A stretch of DNA of 64,000 nucleotides. Source: Comamonas terrigena NBRC 13299. Lineage in GTDB: Bacteria > Pseudomonadota > Gammaproteobacteria > Burkholderiales > Burkholderiaceae_C. The notes beneath the pieces were generated by a model. That model had not been told where the DNA came from. It saw only the letters and a program-made list of their open reading frames with translations, and did no database searches. A program made the translations under genes and the position numbers. Location: the NCBI RefSeq assembly GCF_006740045.1, contig NZ_AP019749.1, positions 62,001 through 126,000 on the forward strand. Reading direction: 5' to 3'. The stretch's first letter is position 1. Each line of letters starts with the position of its first letter. Shown piece after piece: positions 27,566 to 38,302 of the stretch.

Positions 27566-27748
27566 GCGGTGGAATCCCTCGGTGGATAGGCAAAAAGCAG
27601 GGCTGGCGCGTGGGCGCAGTCCGTCTGAGGGGCTTGACACGCAAGGGGCCGGAAATGGCCGGTTTTTTTGCCGATTTTTGAGAAGAAGGCCGCAGATGTT
27701 TTCCAGGAAAGCCTGGTCTGCTATGCAATTCGGAGTGAATTGCCGGCG

Positions 27749-28780
27749 TCAGCTGCGGCGTTCCACCGTGACCCACCAGCGGGTGCGCGCTTGCAGCTGC
27801 ACCGGCAGGGCACGGGTGAGGGCGTTCAGCACCCGGTCCGTGTCGGCCAGGGGGTAGGCGCCCGAGACCCGCAGGCCGGCGGCATCGGGGGCACAGCGCA
27901 GCAGGCCGGAGCGGTAGCGCGACAGCTCGGCCAGGAAGTCGGGCAGGGGCATGTCGTTCACCACCAGCATGCCGTCGTGCCAGGCCCCCGCGCCTTCGGC
28001 CAAGGGGGTGGCAGGACCGGCCTGGCTGCGTCCGAGCGTGGCCTGCTCTCCGGCTTCCAGGCGCAGCGCGTCCTGCGGAGCCTGGGCCGGGCGCAGCTCC
28101 ACCGCGCCTTCCAGCACCGCCACGCTGGTGTGCTGTGCGTGCTGGCGCACCGTGAAGCGGGTGCCGATGGCGCGCACCAGGCCTTCGGCCGTGCGCACCC
28201 GCAGCGGACGTGGCTGGCCGGTGGTGGCATCCGGGGTGTTGTCAGGCGCGCTGTGCACCAGGATTTCACCGGCGCGCAGCACGATCAGGCGTTCGGTGGC
28301 GCTGTAGTGCAGGTTCACCGCCGTGGCGGTGTTGAGCCACAGCCGCGTGCCGTCGGCCAGCTCGCGGCTGCGTTGCTCCCCCGTGGCCGTGGCCAGGTCG
28401 GCCGCCAGGCGCTGCCAGTGGGGCTGGCCCAGGCCGCTCTGCTGCCAGGCCAGCAGGCCGCCGGTGCCGGCCGTCAGCAGCAGTGCCAGACGCAGGGCAT
28501 GGCGCCGGCCGTGGCCGGACGCGGTCAAGGCCTGGCGCGCGACCGAGGCCGGCAGGCCGTGCAGCAGCTGCTGCTGCCACTGTGCATCCAGGGTGGCGAT
28601 GCGCTGCCAGGCCTGGGCATGCAGCGGGTCGGCCTGCAGCCAGCGCTGCCATTGCTGCCGGGTGCGTTCGGAGGGTGGGGCGCTGTCATCGTCCAGGGTC
28701 AGCAGCCAGTGCACGGCGGCACGGGCCACGGCAGGCGGGATGGTGGCCGTAGCCGGAGGAGGGGGAGCCGGTTGGTCCAT
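27749..28780 (-). CDS. FecR-family anti-sigma factor
   Basis: Inner-membrane sensor that relays the receptor's STN signal to the ECF sigma factor. It has 343 residues. The N-terminal cytoplasmic part carries ARAAVHWLLTLDDD and the WQRWLQADPLHAQAWQRI motif typical of FecR proteins. One membrane segment follows (ALRLALLLTAGTGGLLAW, about 105-125), then the periplasmic FecR domain (GEQRSRELADGTRLWLNTAT; VRAIGTRFTVRQ). The sigma gene ends 1 nt before this ATG, so translation is coupled. The ATG at 28780 was preferred over the open upstream extension, which overlaps the sigma gene. Confidence 0.9.
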   Translation of the reverse strand: MDQPAPPPPATATIPPAVARAAVHWLLTLDDDSAPPSERTRQQWQRWLQADPLHAQAWQRIATLDAQWQQQLLHGLPASVARQALTASGHGRRHALRLALLLTAGTGGLLAWQQSGLGQPHWQRLAADLATATGEQRSRELADGTRLWLNTATAVNLHYSATERLIVLRAGEILVHSAPDNTPDATTGQPRPLRVRTAEGLVRAIGTRFTVRQHAQHTSVAVLEGAVELRPAQAPQDALRLEAGEQATLGRSQAGPATPLAEGAGAWHDGMLVVNDMPLPDFLAELSRYRSGLLRCAPDAAGLRVSGAYPLADTDRVLNALTRALPVQLQARTRWWVTVERRS

Positions 28781-28781
28781 C

Positions 28782-29297
28782 TCACTCCCCCATGCCGAAG
28801 TAGCAGCGCTCGGCGGCTGTGGCCAGGTGGCGGCGTACCGTGGTGCGGGAGAGACCGAGCTGCTGGGCAATTTCTTCCTGGGTCAGCTCTTCCAGCCGCC
28901 ACAGCAAAAAGGCCTGGCGGGCCACGGCGGGCAGGCCGTCCAGCAACTGGTCGATGGCGACCAGGGTTTCCAGCACCATCAGCTGCACATCGGGGGGCGG
29001 TGCGACGGGGTCGGGCAGGGCGCCGAGCGCCTCCAGGTAGGCGCGTTCGATCTGGCGCCGGCGCAGGTGGTTGGACAGCAGGCGCTGGGCAATGGTGGTC
29101 AGATAGGCGCGGGGCTCCGCCACCTGGTCCAGTGGCGGACCGGGCGCCGTCCAGGCGCGCAAAAACGTGCTTTGCGCCAGATCCGCCGCGTCCCAGGGGC
29201 AGCCGATCTTGCGGCGCAGCCGCGCCACCAGCCAGCCATGGTGCTGCAGGTAGAACGTCTGCAGGGTATGGGCTGCAGCGCTGAGGGAAGCGGACAT
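28782..29297 (-). CDS. ECF RNA polymerase sigma factor, FecI type
   Basis: Extracytoplasmic-function sigma factor of 171 residues that should transcribe the receptor gene downstream. Region 2 includes YLQHHGWLVARLRRKIGCPWDAADLAQSTFLR. Region 4 has LEELTQEEIAQQLGLSRTTVRRHL, the DNA-reading helix-turn-helix. First gene of the sigma / anti-sigma / receptor set, with a Fur-like palindrome 20-40 nt upstream of the start. Iron control followed by surface signalling is the known logic of this type. Confidence 0.92.
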   Translation of the reverse strand: MSASLSAAAHTLQTFYLQHHGWLVARLRRKIGCPWDAADLAQSTFLRAWTAPGPPLDQVAEPRAYLTTIAQRLLSNHLRRRQIERAYLEALGALPDPVAPPPDVQLMVLETLVAIDQLLDGLPAVARQAFLLWRLEELTQEEIAQQLGLSRTTVRRHLATAAERCYFGMGE

Positions 29298-29316
29298 GGA
29301 AAAGTCTGGAGCCTAT

Positions 29317-29337
29317 GAATAAGAATTGTTCGTATTC
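29317..29337. promoter_or_regulatory. Fur-box-like palindrome upstream of the ECF sigma gene
   Basis: A 21-bp near-perfect palindrome: GAATA-A-GAA, centre TTG, TTC-G-TATTC; one mismatch per arm. It starts 20 nt upstream of the sigma gene's ATG. Position, AT-rich content and symmetry fit a Fur operator; the match to the E. coli consensus is partial. Confidence 0.65.
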
Positions 29338-29463
29338 TATGGACTCTGCAATTCCATGCGGGCGCATCGCCCCACAGAGGCTGCGCGGACCCCGCCCCGT
29401 GTCTGCCGGGCGCCACAGTGCGGTCCGGGCGGTGGGCGCACGGAACGGTTGGGTGGCGCGGGT

Positions 29464-31128
29464 TCAGGCCGGCAAGGCGCGTTCCAGCAGCGCCGCCACA
29501 TCCAGCGTACGGGCGTCGATGGCGCCCACCACGCGGGCGCTGCCGTGCACGATGCGGGTGGCGATGAAGGCGTCGGCCACCCAGGACGGGGCATGGCGGC
29601 GCAGCAGGCAGGCCTGGGCTACCAGCACCAGCTTCTGGGCGATCAGGCGGGCCAGCAGCTCCTGCTCGGCAGGGGGGCGGTGCAGCAGGGCCTGCAGGGC
29701 ATGGAGCTCGGTCAGCAGGTGGCTGTCTTCCCCGGCGGCATCCATCAGGTGGGCGAGCAGGGCCTGGCTGCCTTCGGGCTCCCGGCCCAGCGCACGCAGC
29801 ATGTCCAGGCACATGATGTTGCCCGAGCCTTCCCAGATGCTGTTGACCGGCGCTTCGCGGAACAGCCGTGCCACCACGGCGGGCTCCACATAGCCGTTGC
29901 CGCCCAGCACCTCCATGGCTTCCCCTGCCACCTCGACCGCGCGCTTGCAGACCCAGAACTTGGCGGCCGGTGTCATCAGGCGTTTCCAGGCCCGCTCTGC
30001 CGGGGCCGGGTCGGCGCCTTCGCAGGCTTCGAAGGCGCGGGCCAGGCGCATGGCCAGCATGGTGGCGGCTTCGCTTTCCAGCGCCAGGTCGGCCAGCACG
30101 CTGCGCATCAGCGGCTGCTGCACCAGCGGCTTGCCAAAGGCCTGGCGGCGCTGGGCATGGTGCAGCGCCTGGACCAGCGCCTGGCGCAGGATGGCACTGC
30201 TGCCCAGCACGCAGCACAGGCGGGTGGTGGTGGCCATCTCGATGATGGTGGGAATGCCCCGGCCGGGCTCGCCCAGCAGCAGGCCGTAGGCGCCATGGAA
30301 TTCCACCTCGCTGCTGGCGTTGCTGCGGTTGCCCACCTTGTCCTTGAGCTGCAGCAGGTGCACGGCGTTGCGCGTGCCGTCGGGCTGCCAGCGTGGCACC
30401 CAGAAGCAGGCGGGGCCGGCGTCGGGCGTTTGCGCCACCACCAGGTGGGCATCGCTCATCGGCGCCGAGAAAAACCATTTGTGCCCCGTGAGCCGGTAGG
30501 CCTGGCCGCGCCCGGATGCCTCGTCGGGCACGGCCTGCGTGGTGTTGGCGCGCACGTCGGAGCCGCCCTGTTTTTCCGTCATGCCCATGCCCACCCACAG
30601 CGCCTGCTTGTCGGGCCAGGGACGGTCCTGGGCATCGAAGTGGCGGGACAGCAGCCCGGCCTTGATGTGGGGCCACAGCGCGGTCTCGTGGCGCAGCACG
30701 CCGATGGCGGCGGTGGTCATGGTGGCGGGGCACAGCGAGCCCTGTTCCACCTGGCCGTGCAGATAGAAGCCCGCTGCCCAGGCGGTCCAGCGGCCGGCGC
30801 GGGTGTTCTCGTAGGGCAGCCCGACCAGGCCCTGTTCGCGGTACAGCGTGAGCAGGGCATGCCAGCAGGGGTGGTAGTGCACGGTGTTGGTGCGCCGCCC
30901 GCGGGCATCGAAGGCCTGGAGCCTGGGGGCATGGGTATTGGCCAGCTGGGCCCATTGCCAGGTGGCCGGCGAGGTGACGCGCTGGGCGTAGTCCTGCAGC
31001 GAGGGCAGGGCCCAGCTGGCGTGGTCCTGCTGCACGGCGTGGAGCAGGGCCGCATCATGCTGCAGCGGTGCCTGCTGGCACGGTTCATCGACCTGGTTGA
31101 AAACCTCGTGGGTGTCGTCAGAAGCCAT
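29464..31128 (-). CDS. aidB: acyl-CoA dehydrogenase family protein, AidB-like
   Basis: FAD flavoprotein of the AidB group, linked in E. coli to the adaptive response to alkylation. It has 554 residues, close to AidB (about 540). The flavin region shows MGMTEKQGGSDVRANTT, then GHKWFFSAPMSDAHLV; the later MEVLGGNGYVEP and REAPVNSIWEGSGNIMCLD blocks are typical. Start choice: GGGAGG is only a base or so from the ATG at 31134 but 7 nt from the ATG at 31128, so 31128 is preferred. It is followed by no repair gene; AlkB is some 6 kb away on the other strand. Confidence 0.88.
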   Translation of the reverse strand: MASDDTHEVFNQVDEPCQQAPLQHDAALLHAVQQDHASWALPSLQDYAQRVTSPATWQWAQLANTHAPRLQAFDARGRRTNTVHYHPCWHALLTLYREQGLVGLPYENTRAGRWTAWAAGFYLHGQVEQGSLCPATMTTAAIGVLRHETALWPHIKAGLLSRHFDAQDRPWPDKQALWVGMGMTEKQGGSDVRANTTQAVPDEASGRGQAYRLTGHKWFFSAPMSDAHLVVAQTPDAGPACFWVPRWQPDGTRNAVHLLQLKDKVGNRSNASSEVEFHGAYGLLLGEPGRGIPTIIEMATTTRLCCVLGSSAILRQALVQALHHAQRRQAFGKPLVQQPLMRSVLADLALESEAATMLAMRLARAFEACEGADPAPAERAWKRLMTPAAKFWVCKRAVEVAGEAMEVLGGNGYVEPAVVARLFREAPVNSIWEGSGNIMCLDMLRALGREPEGSQALLAHLMDAAGEDSHLLTELHALQALLHRPPAEQELLARLIAQKLVLVAQACLLRRHAPSWVADAFIATRIVHGSARVVGAIDARTLDVAALLERALPA

Positions 31129-31206
31129 CGTCATACCTCCCAGCAGCAGTAGCGGGGCAGTATGGCGGGTTTGCCGGTGTGCGGGTATTAGCAGGTTTCC
31201 CGATCG

Positions 31207-31242
31207 CCGCCTGCGGGGGCGGCGGGCGGTGCCCGCAGGCGG
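31207..31242 (-). terminator. GC-rich hairpin after recQ
   Basis: An 11-bp stem (CCGCCTGCGGG, 31207-31217, with complement 31232-31242) starts 4 nt past the recQ stop. No T run follows, so it is at best a weak or Rho-assisted terminator. Confidence 0.45.
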
Positions 31243-31245
31243 GCC

Positions 31246-33114
<1,869 letters not shown>

Positions 33115-33268
33115 GGGGAATCTCGAAAAGTGAGCGCGCGGTGCAGGCAGGGCGGGCTGTAGAGGGAGTTTTTATCGGGAGGTCCACCGACGGTGGCGGC
33201 CGCTATTGTGCGCCGGCCCGTCCGCGCAACGGCATTGCAGGGGCTTGGCGTGGCTCCCCGGGTGCCCC

Positions 33269-33287
33269 AGCCAATGCGGCATTGGCT
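33269..33287. promoter_or_regulatory. perfect 9-bp inverted repeat upstream of pagL
   Basis: AGCCAATGC (33269-33277) and GCATTGGCT (33279-33287) with a one-base centre, 114 nt upstream of the pagL start. There is no following T run, so an operator is more likely than a terminator. Confidence 0.5.
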
Positions 33288-33400
33288 GACAGCGTGCGGC
33301 CCGCCGGCCTACTCCGGGGCCGCGGTTTTCTCTGCAGACTGGGCAGGCCACACACACAGGCCAGCCCCGACCGTCTGGCCATTCCACCGAGGAGCAGCCC

Positions 33401-33961
33401 ATGCATGTCCACGCCCTGCGCGGGATCGCCACCGGCGTCACCGTCTTTGCCGCCCTGGCGGCCGGGAGCCCGGCCCGGGCCCAGGAAGCCCCCACCCTGT
33501 ACCTGCAGGGCGGGGCGGGTGAGCGAGAAGCCTACGCCACCACCGTGGGCCTGACCTGGCCCTGGACCAGCTGGTCCTGGGCACTGGGCAGCGGTGTGGT
33601 GCGCGGGCAGTGGGACGGGTATCTGGGCAACTGGTCCAGCCGCCCGCAGGCATCGGCGCGGCGCAACACCCTGGTGCTGGGCCTGGGGCCCAGCCTGCGC
33701 TGGCGTGGTGCTGGGGGCCAATCCCCCTGGTTTGTGGAACTGGGAACCGGTGTGAGCTGGTTCAGCCGCCACTACCGCAATGGCAGCGATGCCTTCGGCA
33801 GCCGGGTCAACTTCTCCAGCCATCTGGGGCTGGGGCGCAACTTCGGCCCCCAGCGGGCGCATGAGCTGTCGCTGCGCATCCAGCACAGCTCCAATGCCGG
33901 CATCAAGGAGCCCAATCCGGGCGAGAACTTTCTGCTGCTGCGCTACGCCCACGTGTTCTGA
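33401..33961 (+). CDS. pagL: lipid A 3-O-deacylase PagL
   Basis: Outer-membrane beta-barrel esterase that removes the 3-O-acyl chain of lipid A and so alters surface recognition. It has 186 residues. The signal peptide ends near ARAQ (residues 25-28). The catalytic motif is RIQHSSNAGIKEPNPGENF: His162, Ser164 two residues on, and a downstream Glu175; this pattern is diagnostic of PagL. The protein ends with an aromatic residue, RYAHVF. The ATG at 33401 has GAGGAG upstream. It is a stand-alone gene; a palindrome in its upstream region may be an operator. Confidence 0.92.
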   Translation: MHVHALRGIATGVTVFAALAAGSPARAQEAPTLYLQGGAGEREAYATTVGLTWPWTSWSWALGSGVVRGQWDGYLGNWSSRPQASARRNTLVLGLGPSLRWRGAGGQSPWFVELGTGVSWFSRHYRNGSDAFGSRVNFSSHLGLGRNFGPQRAHELSLRIQHSSNAGIKEPNPGENFLLLRYAHVF

Positions 33962-34109
33962 GGGGGCGCACTTGCCCGATGGGCCACAGCGGAATTGCCG
34001 CAGGGCCTGACGGCACCGGGCGCATGGCACGACAATGCCGAGGTGCATCTCCCGCAGCCCCCGGCTCACCCCGGGGGCTGTGTGCCGTTTGAAAAGGTTT
34101 CCTGCTCCC

Positions 34110-35507
34110 ATGTCCCTTCCCTCCATCGACTCTTTTCTCTCCGCGCTGCAGCAGCAGTTGGGCGACGCGGCCGTCCAGACGGGCGCTGCGGTGGAAGCGC
34201 GCTTCCACACCGACTGGAGCGGCCAGCCGCCCGTGGCCCCGCTGGCCCTGGTGCGTCCGCGCAGCACCGAGGAGGTGGCGGCCGTGCTGCGCCTGTGCCA
34301 TGCCCACCGCATCGCCGTGGTGCCGCAGGGCGGTCTGACCGGCCTGGCCGGTGGTGCCGTGCCGGTGCAAGGCTGTGTGGCGCTGTCGCTGGAGCGCATG
34401 AATGCCATGGAAGCCGTGGACGCCCGCACCGGCCTGGTGACGGTGCAGGCCGGTGTCACGCTGCAGGCGGTGCAGGAAGCCGCCGTGGCGGCCGGCATGG
34501 TGTTCGGCGTGGACCTGGGCGCACGCGGCAGCTGCCAGATCGGCGGCAATGTCTCCACCAATGCCGGCGGCAACGGCGTGCTGCAGCACGGCATGATGCG
34601 CGAGCAGGTGCTGGGTCTGGAAGTGGTGCTGGCCGACGGCACGGTGCTGCCCATGCTGCGCCCCATGCTGAAGAACAACACCGGCTACGACCTCAAGCAG
34701 TTCTTCATCGGCGCCGAAGGGACGCTGGGCGTCATCACCCGCGTGCTGCTGCGCCTGCGCCCCATGCCCCAGGCCAAGGCCACGGCCCTGGTGGCGGTGC
34801 CGCATTTCGACGCTGCGCTGGCCGTGCTGCAGCGCATGCAAGGCCGTTTCGGCAACAGCGTGGCCGCGTTCGAGCTGATGTGGGACAGCTTTGTGCAGGC
34901 CTCCATCCAGTGGCAGAAACTGCAGGCCCCGCTGGCCGAGCGCCACCCGCTGCTGGCGCTGATCGACGTGGACGGCAAGGACGAAGCCAGTCTGCGCGAT
35001 GCCGTGGAAGAGGCCCTGGGCGAAGCCATGGAAGCAGGTGAAGTGGCCGACGCCGTGATCGCCCAGTCGCACACCCAGGCCCGCACGCTGTGGAAGCTGC
35101 GCGAAGCGCCGGCCGAGCTGAACACCCAGATGCACCCCCCGATCAATTTCGATGTCAGCCTGCCGCAGGCCGACATCGGCCGTTTTGCGCAAGCCATCCA
35201 GGCGGACTTCGATGCGCGCTGGCCCGGCCACCACACGCTGTTCTTCGGCCATGTGGGCGATGGCAATCTGCATGTCTCCACCGACGGCGCCACCGTCCGC
35301 GGCGAATGCGACGCGGTGGAAGCCGCGCTGTACGCGCAGGTGGAACGGTTCCACGGCAGCGTCTCGGCCGAGCACGGCATCGGCCTGCACAAAAAGCCTT
35401 TCCTGCATGCCAGCCGCACGCCGCAGGAACTGGCGGCCATGCGCGCCATCAAGGCTGCGCTGGACCCGCTGAATCTGATGAACCCCGGCAAGGTGTTCGA
35501 CCTGTAA
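34110..35507 (+). CDS. FAD-binding oxidoreductase, GlcD/D-2-hydroxy-acid dehydrogenase type
   Basis: Flavoprotein oxidising a D-2-hydroxy acid (lactate, glycolate or hydroxyglutarate); 465 residues. The FAD-binding PCMH domain shows VVPQGGLTGLAGGAVP and GARGSCQIGGNVSTNAGGN; the FAD-oxidase C-terminal domain has FFGHVGDGNLH and SAEHGIGLHKK with its metal/substrate histidines. Start at the ATG at 34110. The gene before the formylglutamate hydrolase is 32 nt away and in the same direction, so they may share a transcript. There are no GlcE/GlcF partner genes, which argues for a single-subunit dehydrogenase. The substrate is undetermined. Confidence 0.87.
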   Translation: MSLPSIDSFLSALQQQLGDAAVQTGAAVEARFHTDWSGQPPVAPLALVRPRSTEEVAAVLRLCHAHRIAVVPQGGLTGLAGGAVPVQGCVALSLERMNAMEAVDARTGLVTVQAGVTLQAVQEAAVAAGMVFGVDLGARGSCQIGGNVSTNAGGNGVLQHGMMREQVLGLEVVLADGTVLPMLRPMLKNNTGYDLKQFFIGAEGTLGVITRVLLRLRPMPQAKATALVAVPHFDAALAVLQRMQGRFGNSVAAFELMWDSFVQASIQWQKLQAPLAERHPLLALIDVDGKDEASLRDAVEEALGEAMEAGEVADAVIAQSHTQARTLWKLREAPAELNTQMHPPINFDVSLPQADIGRFAQAIQADFDARWPGHHTLFFGHVGDGNLHVSTDGATVRGECDAVEAALYAQVERFHGSVSAEHGIGLHKKPFLHASRTPQELAAMRAIKAALDPLNLMNPGKVFDL

Positions 35508-35539
35508 ACCACCTGGCCTCCCAGGCCCGCATCTCTCCC

Positions 35540-36364
35540 ATGCACGCTATGACCGATATCGCTCCCTTCCATTTCCACCAGGGCTCCCTGCCCTTGCTGG
35601 TGTCCATGCCGCACGCGGGCACGCATGTGCCGGCCGACATCGCGGCCCTGCTCACCGACGAAGCCCGCCAGGTGCCCGACACCGACTGGCATATGCCCGA
35701 GCTCTACGCCTTTGCCAAGGCCATGGGCGCCTCCATCCTGGCGGCCACCCATTCGCGCTATGTGGTGGACCTGAACCGCTCCCCCGATGGGGCCAGCCTC
35801 TACCCCGGCCAGAGCGTGACCGGCCTGTGCCCGGTGGACACCTTTGACGACACGCCCCTGTACCAGCGTGCCGAGGACCAGCCGGACGACGCCGAAGTGG
35901 CGCGCCGCCGCAGCACCTACTGGGCGCCCTACCATGCCCAGCTGCGTGCCGAGCTGGACCGCCTGCGTGCCGAGCATGGCCGTGTGCTGCTGTGGGATGC
36001 GCATTCCATCCGCTCGGTGCTGCCGCGTTTTTTCGACGGCAAGCTGCCCGATCTGAACCTGGGAACCGCCGATGGCGCCAGCTGCGCGCCGGAACTGGCG
36101 CAGCAGCTGCTGGCCATTGCCGAGCAGGCCCCCGGCGCCACGGCGGTGCTCAACGGCCGCTTCAAAGGCGGCTACATTACGCGCCATTACGGCCAGCCGG
36201 AGCAGGGCATCCACGCCGTGCAGCTGGAGCTGACGCAGTGCAGCTACATGCAGGAAACGCTGCCCTTTGCCTACCTGCCCGAACGTGCCGGCGCCCTCCA
36301 GCCCACGCTGCAGCAGCTGCTGCAGACGGCCCTGACCTGGGTGCAGCAGCCGGCACAACCCTGA
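35540..36364 (+). CDS. hutG: N-formylglutamate amidohydrolase family protein
   Basis: Predicted zinc hydrolase that splits N-formylglutamate, the last step of one histidine-degradation route. It has 274 residues. The motifs SMPHAGTHVP, VDLNRSPDG, LLWDAHSIRS and YITRHYGQPEQGIHAVQLE are family landmarks, with His and Asp residues for metal. The ATG at 35540 was chosen; the in-frame ATG at 35549 is an alternative, and the long open frame before it overlaps the FAD oxidase. No other hut genes are nearby, so use in histidine catabolism is an inference from the family. It is followed by a terminator. Confidence 0.82.
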   Translation: MHAMTDIAPFHFHQGSLPLLVSMPHAGTHVPADIAALLTDEARQVPDTDWHMPELYAFAKAMGASILAATHSRYVVDLNRSPDGASLYPGQSVTGLCPVDTFDDTPLYQRAEDQPDDAEVARRRSTYWAPYHAQLRAELDRLRAEHGRVLLWDAHSIRSVLPRFFDGKLPDLNLGTADGASCAPELAQQLLAIAEQAPGATAVLNGRFKGGYITRHYGQPEQGIHAVQLELTQCSYMQETLPFAYLPERAGALQPTLQQLLQTALTWVQQPAQP

Positions 36365-36372
36365 GAGACAAC

Positions 36373-36408
36373 GGCGGCGACGGCACCCCGCACCGCGCCG
36401 CCTTTTTT
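36373..36408 (+). terminator. intrinsic terminator abutting the hisC start
   Basis: GGCGGCG (36373-36379) pairs with CGCCGCC (36396-36402), followed by six T ending 4 nt before the hisC ATG. It should end the formylglutamate hydrolase transcript. Confidence 0.75.
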
Positions 36409-36411
36409 GCC

Positions 36412-37533
36412 ATGAACGAGAACATTGCCCAACTGGCACGCCCCGAAGTGCCCACCTTGCCTGCCTACAACGCCGGTCTGTCGTCCGATGCCGTGCGCAC
36501 CCGTTACGGCGTGCAGCACATCGCCCGCCTGGGCAGCAACGAGAACCCCCATGGTCCCAGCCCCCGCGTGGGCGCGGCCCTGGTGGATCTGGCACGCCAG
36601 ATCCAGTACTACCCGGACGCCAGTGCCACCACGCTGCGCGATGCACTGGCCGCCCGCCACGCGGTGCAGCCAGGCCAGCTGGTGCTGGGCAACGGTTCGG
36701 AAGACATCCTCCAGATGCTGTGCCAGGCCTTCACCGGCGTGGGCGATGTGGTGCTGACCCAGCGCCCGTCCTTCGGCCTGCACGAGATCTACCCGCGCAT
36801 GATGGGCGCCAGCGTGGAGCTGGTGGAGCTGACGGCCGATCTGGAATTCGATCTGGCCGCCTGGTGCGCCGCGCTGCAGCGTGCGCCCAAGCTGGCGTTC
36901 ATTGCCAACCCGTCCAACCCGGTGGGCTGCATGTGGACGGCCGAGCAGTTCGCCCAGCTGCTGCAGGCCGCGTCGCCGCAGACCCTGCTGGTGGTGGACG
37001 AGGCCTATGTGGAATACGCCAGCCTCACGCCCGGCTACCCCGACACCCTGGCCCAGCTGCAGGACTGCGGCAAGCCCTGGATCGTGCTGCGCACCTTCTC
37101 CAAGGCCTGGGGCCTGGCCGGTCTGCGCGTGGGCTATGGCGTGGCGGGAGACGCCGCCACCATTGCCCTGCTGGACCGGGTGCGCACACCGTTCAACGTG
37201 AACCAGGCCGCCCAGGTGGCGGCCATGGCCGCGCTGAAGGACGAAGCCTATATGCGCCGCAGCGTGCAGGCCACGGTGCTGGAGCGCGAGGCGCTGGCCC
37301 AGCGCCTGCGCACTGCCGGGCTGCGCGTGGCGCCGTCGGCCACCAATTTCCTGTTTGTGGAAGTGGGGCGCGATGCAGCCGTGGTGGCCGAAGGCCTGCT
37401 GGCCAAGGGCGTCATCATCAAGCCATGGAAGGAGCCGGGCTTCACCCAGTTCCTGCGCGTGTCCGTGGGCCTGCAGGAAGACAACCAGCGCTTTGTGCAG
37501 GCGCTGTCGGCCGTGCTGGGACGGCCCATCTAA
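36412..37533 (+). CDS. hisC: histidinol-phosphate aminotransferase (HisC-type)
   Basis: PLP aminotransferase of histidine synthesis; 373 residues. Features are LGSNENPHGPSP near residue 41, the aspartate in VVDEAYVEYA and the PLP lysine in TFSKAWGLAGLRVGYG. Homology begins at the ATG at 36412. No ribosome-binding site is visible because a terminator with its T run fills the upstream bases. The gene is outside a his operon, so it may be a second paralogue with broader substrate use. AlkB follows after 17 nt. Confidence 0.87.
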   Translation: MNENIAQLARPEVPTLPAYNAGLSSDAVRTRYGVQHIARLGSNENPHGPSPRVGAALVDLARQIQYYPDASATTLRDALAARHAVQPGQLVLGNGSEDILQMLCQAFTGVGDVVLTQRPSFGLHEIYPRMMGASVELVELTADLEFDLAAWCAALQRAPKLAFIANPSNPVGCMWTAEQFAQLLQAASPQTLLVVDEAYVEYASLTPGYPDTLAQLQDCGKPWIVLRTFSKAWGLAGLRVGYGVAGDAATIALLDRVRTPFNVNQAAQVAAMAALKDEAYMRRSVQATVLEREALAQRLRTAGLRVAPSATNFLFVEVGRDAAVVAEGLLAKGVIIKPWKEPGFTQFLRVSVGLQEDNQRFVQALSAVLGRPI

Positions 37534-37550
37534 GCCGCCGGGCACGCACC

Positions 37551-38219
37551 ATGACGGCCTCGCTGTTCGATGACCCGCCCCAGCCCGTGGAGCGCATGGC
37601 CATCGACGATGGGGCCTGGCTGCTGCGCGGCTGGGCGCTGGAGCAGCAGACGCAGTGGATAGCCGCCGTGCAGCAGGTGCTGGCCTTGCAGCCGCTGCGG
37701 GCCAGCTGCACGCCCAGCGGCAAGCCCATGTCGGTGCGCATGAGCAACTGCGGCGCCTACGGCTGGGTCACCGATGCGGCGGGCTACCGCTACAGCGCCA
37801 CCAACCCGGACACCGGCGTGGCCTGGCCGGCGATGCCGGATTTCCTGCGTGACCAGGCCGTGGCCGCAGCAGCGGCGGCGGGCTACCCCGGCTATGCGCC
37901 GGATGTGTGCCTGGTCAACCAGTACCTGCCGGGGGCCCGCATGGGCCTGCACCGCGATGCGGACGAGCAGGACTGGGCCGCGCCCATCGTCTCGGTCTCG
38001 CTGGGGTTGCCCTGCCGCTTCCAGTGGGGCGGGCTGGAGCGCAGCAGCCCGGTGCGGCGTTTCACGCTGCTGCACGGTGATGTGCTGGTCTGGGGCGGCG
38101 CCACGCGCATGGCCTACCACGGGGTGCTGCCGCTGCAGGACGGCGCCCACCCGCTGCTGGGGCCCCGGCGCTGGAACCTGACCTTCCGCATGGCGCGCAG
38201 CCATTACCGGCCGCAGTGA
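37551..38219 (+). CDS. alkB: DNA oxidative demethylase AlkB
   Basis: Fe(II)/2-oxoglutarate dioxygenase that repairs 1-methyladenine and 3-methylcytosine. It has 222 residues. The iron ligands are His134 and Asp136 (GLHRDADE) and His190 (AYHGV); the oxoglutarate arginines are in RRWNLTFR (207, 213). These positions fall within three residues of E. coli AlkB. The ATG at 37551 is 17 nt after hisC; the frame is open further upstream but overlaps hisC. Next to hisC rather than ada. Confidence 0.93.
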   Translation: MTASLFDDPPQPVERMAIDDGAWLLRGWALEQQTQWIAAVQQVLALQPLRASCTPSGKPMSVRMSNCGAYGWVTDAAGYRYSATNPDTGVAWPAMPDFLRDQAVAAAAAAGYPGYAPDVCLVNQYLPGARMGLHRDADEQDWAAPIVSVSLGLPCRFQWGGLERSSPVRRFTLLHGDVLVWGGATRMAYHGVLPLQDGAHPLLGPRRWNLTFRMARSHYRPQ

Positions 38220-38302
38220 CGGCTGACGGGTTGCCGGCCCGCGCGGGCCGCGATGCACCCGCTGCTGCGCGGGGCGGGCCGCTCTTCCTACAATCGGGGG
38301 TT

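Noticed and set aside
27640..27672. Terminator-like GGCC hairpin with T run between the anti-sigma and receptor genes
   Set aside because: The T run is on the plus strand, with no plus-strand gene ending there; too short a stem to call.
29326..31152. A 608-residue ORF opposite the AidB-like gene
   Set aside because: Shadow of the minus-strand gene, with shadow-type composition.
38235..38248. GGCCCGCGCGGGCC palindrome before the first metH half
   Set aside because: In DNA this rich in GC, short GC-only palindromes are expected by chance; no T run or other operator signs.
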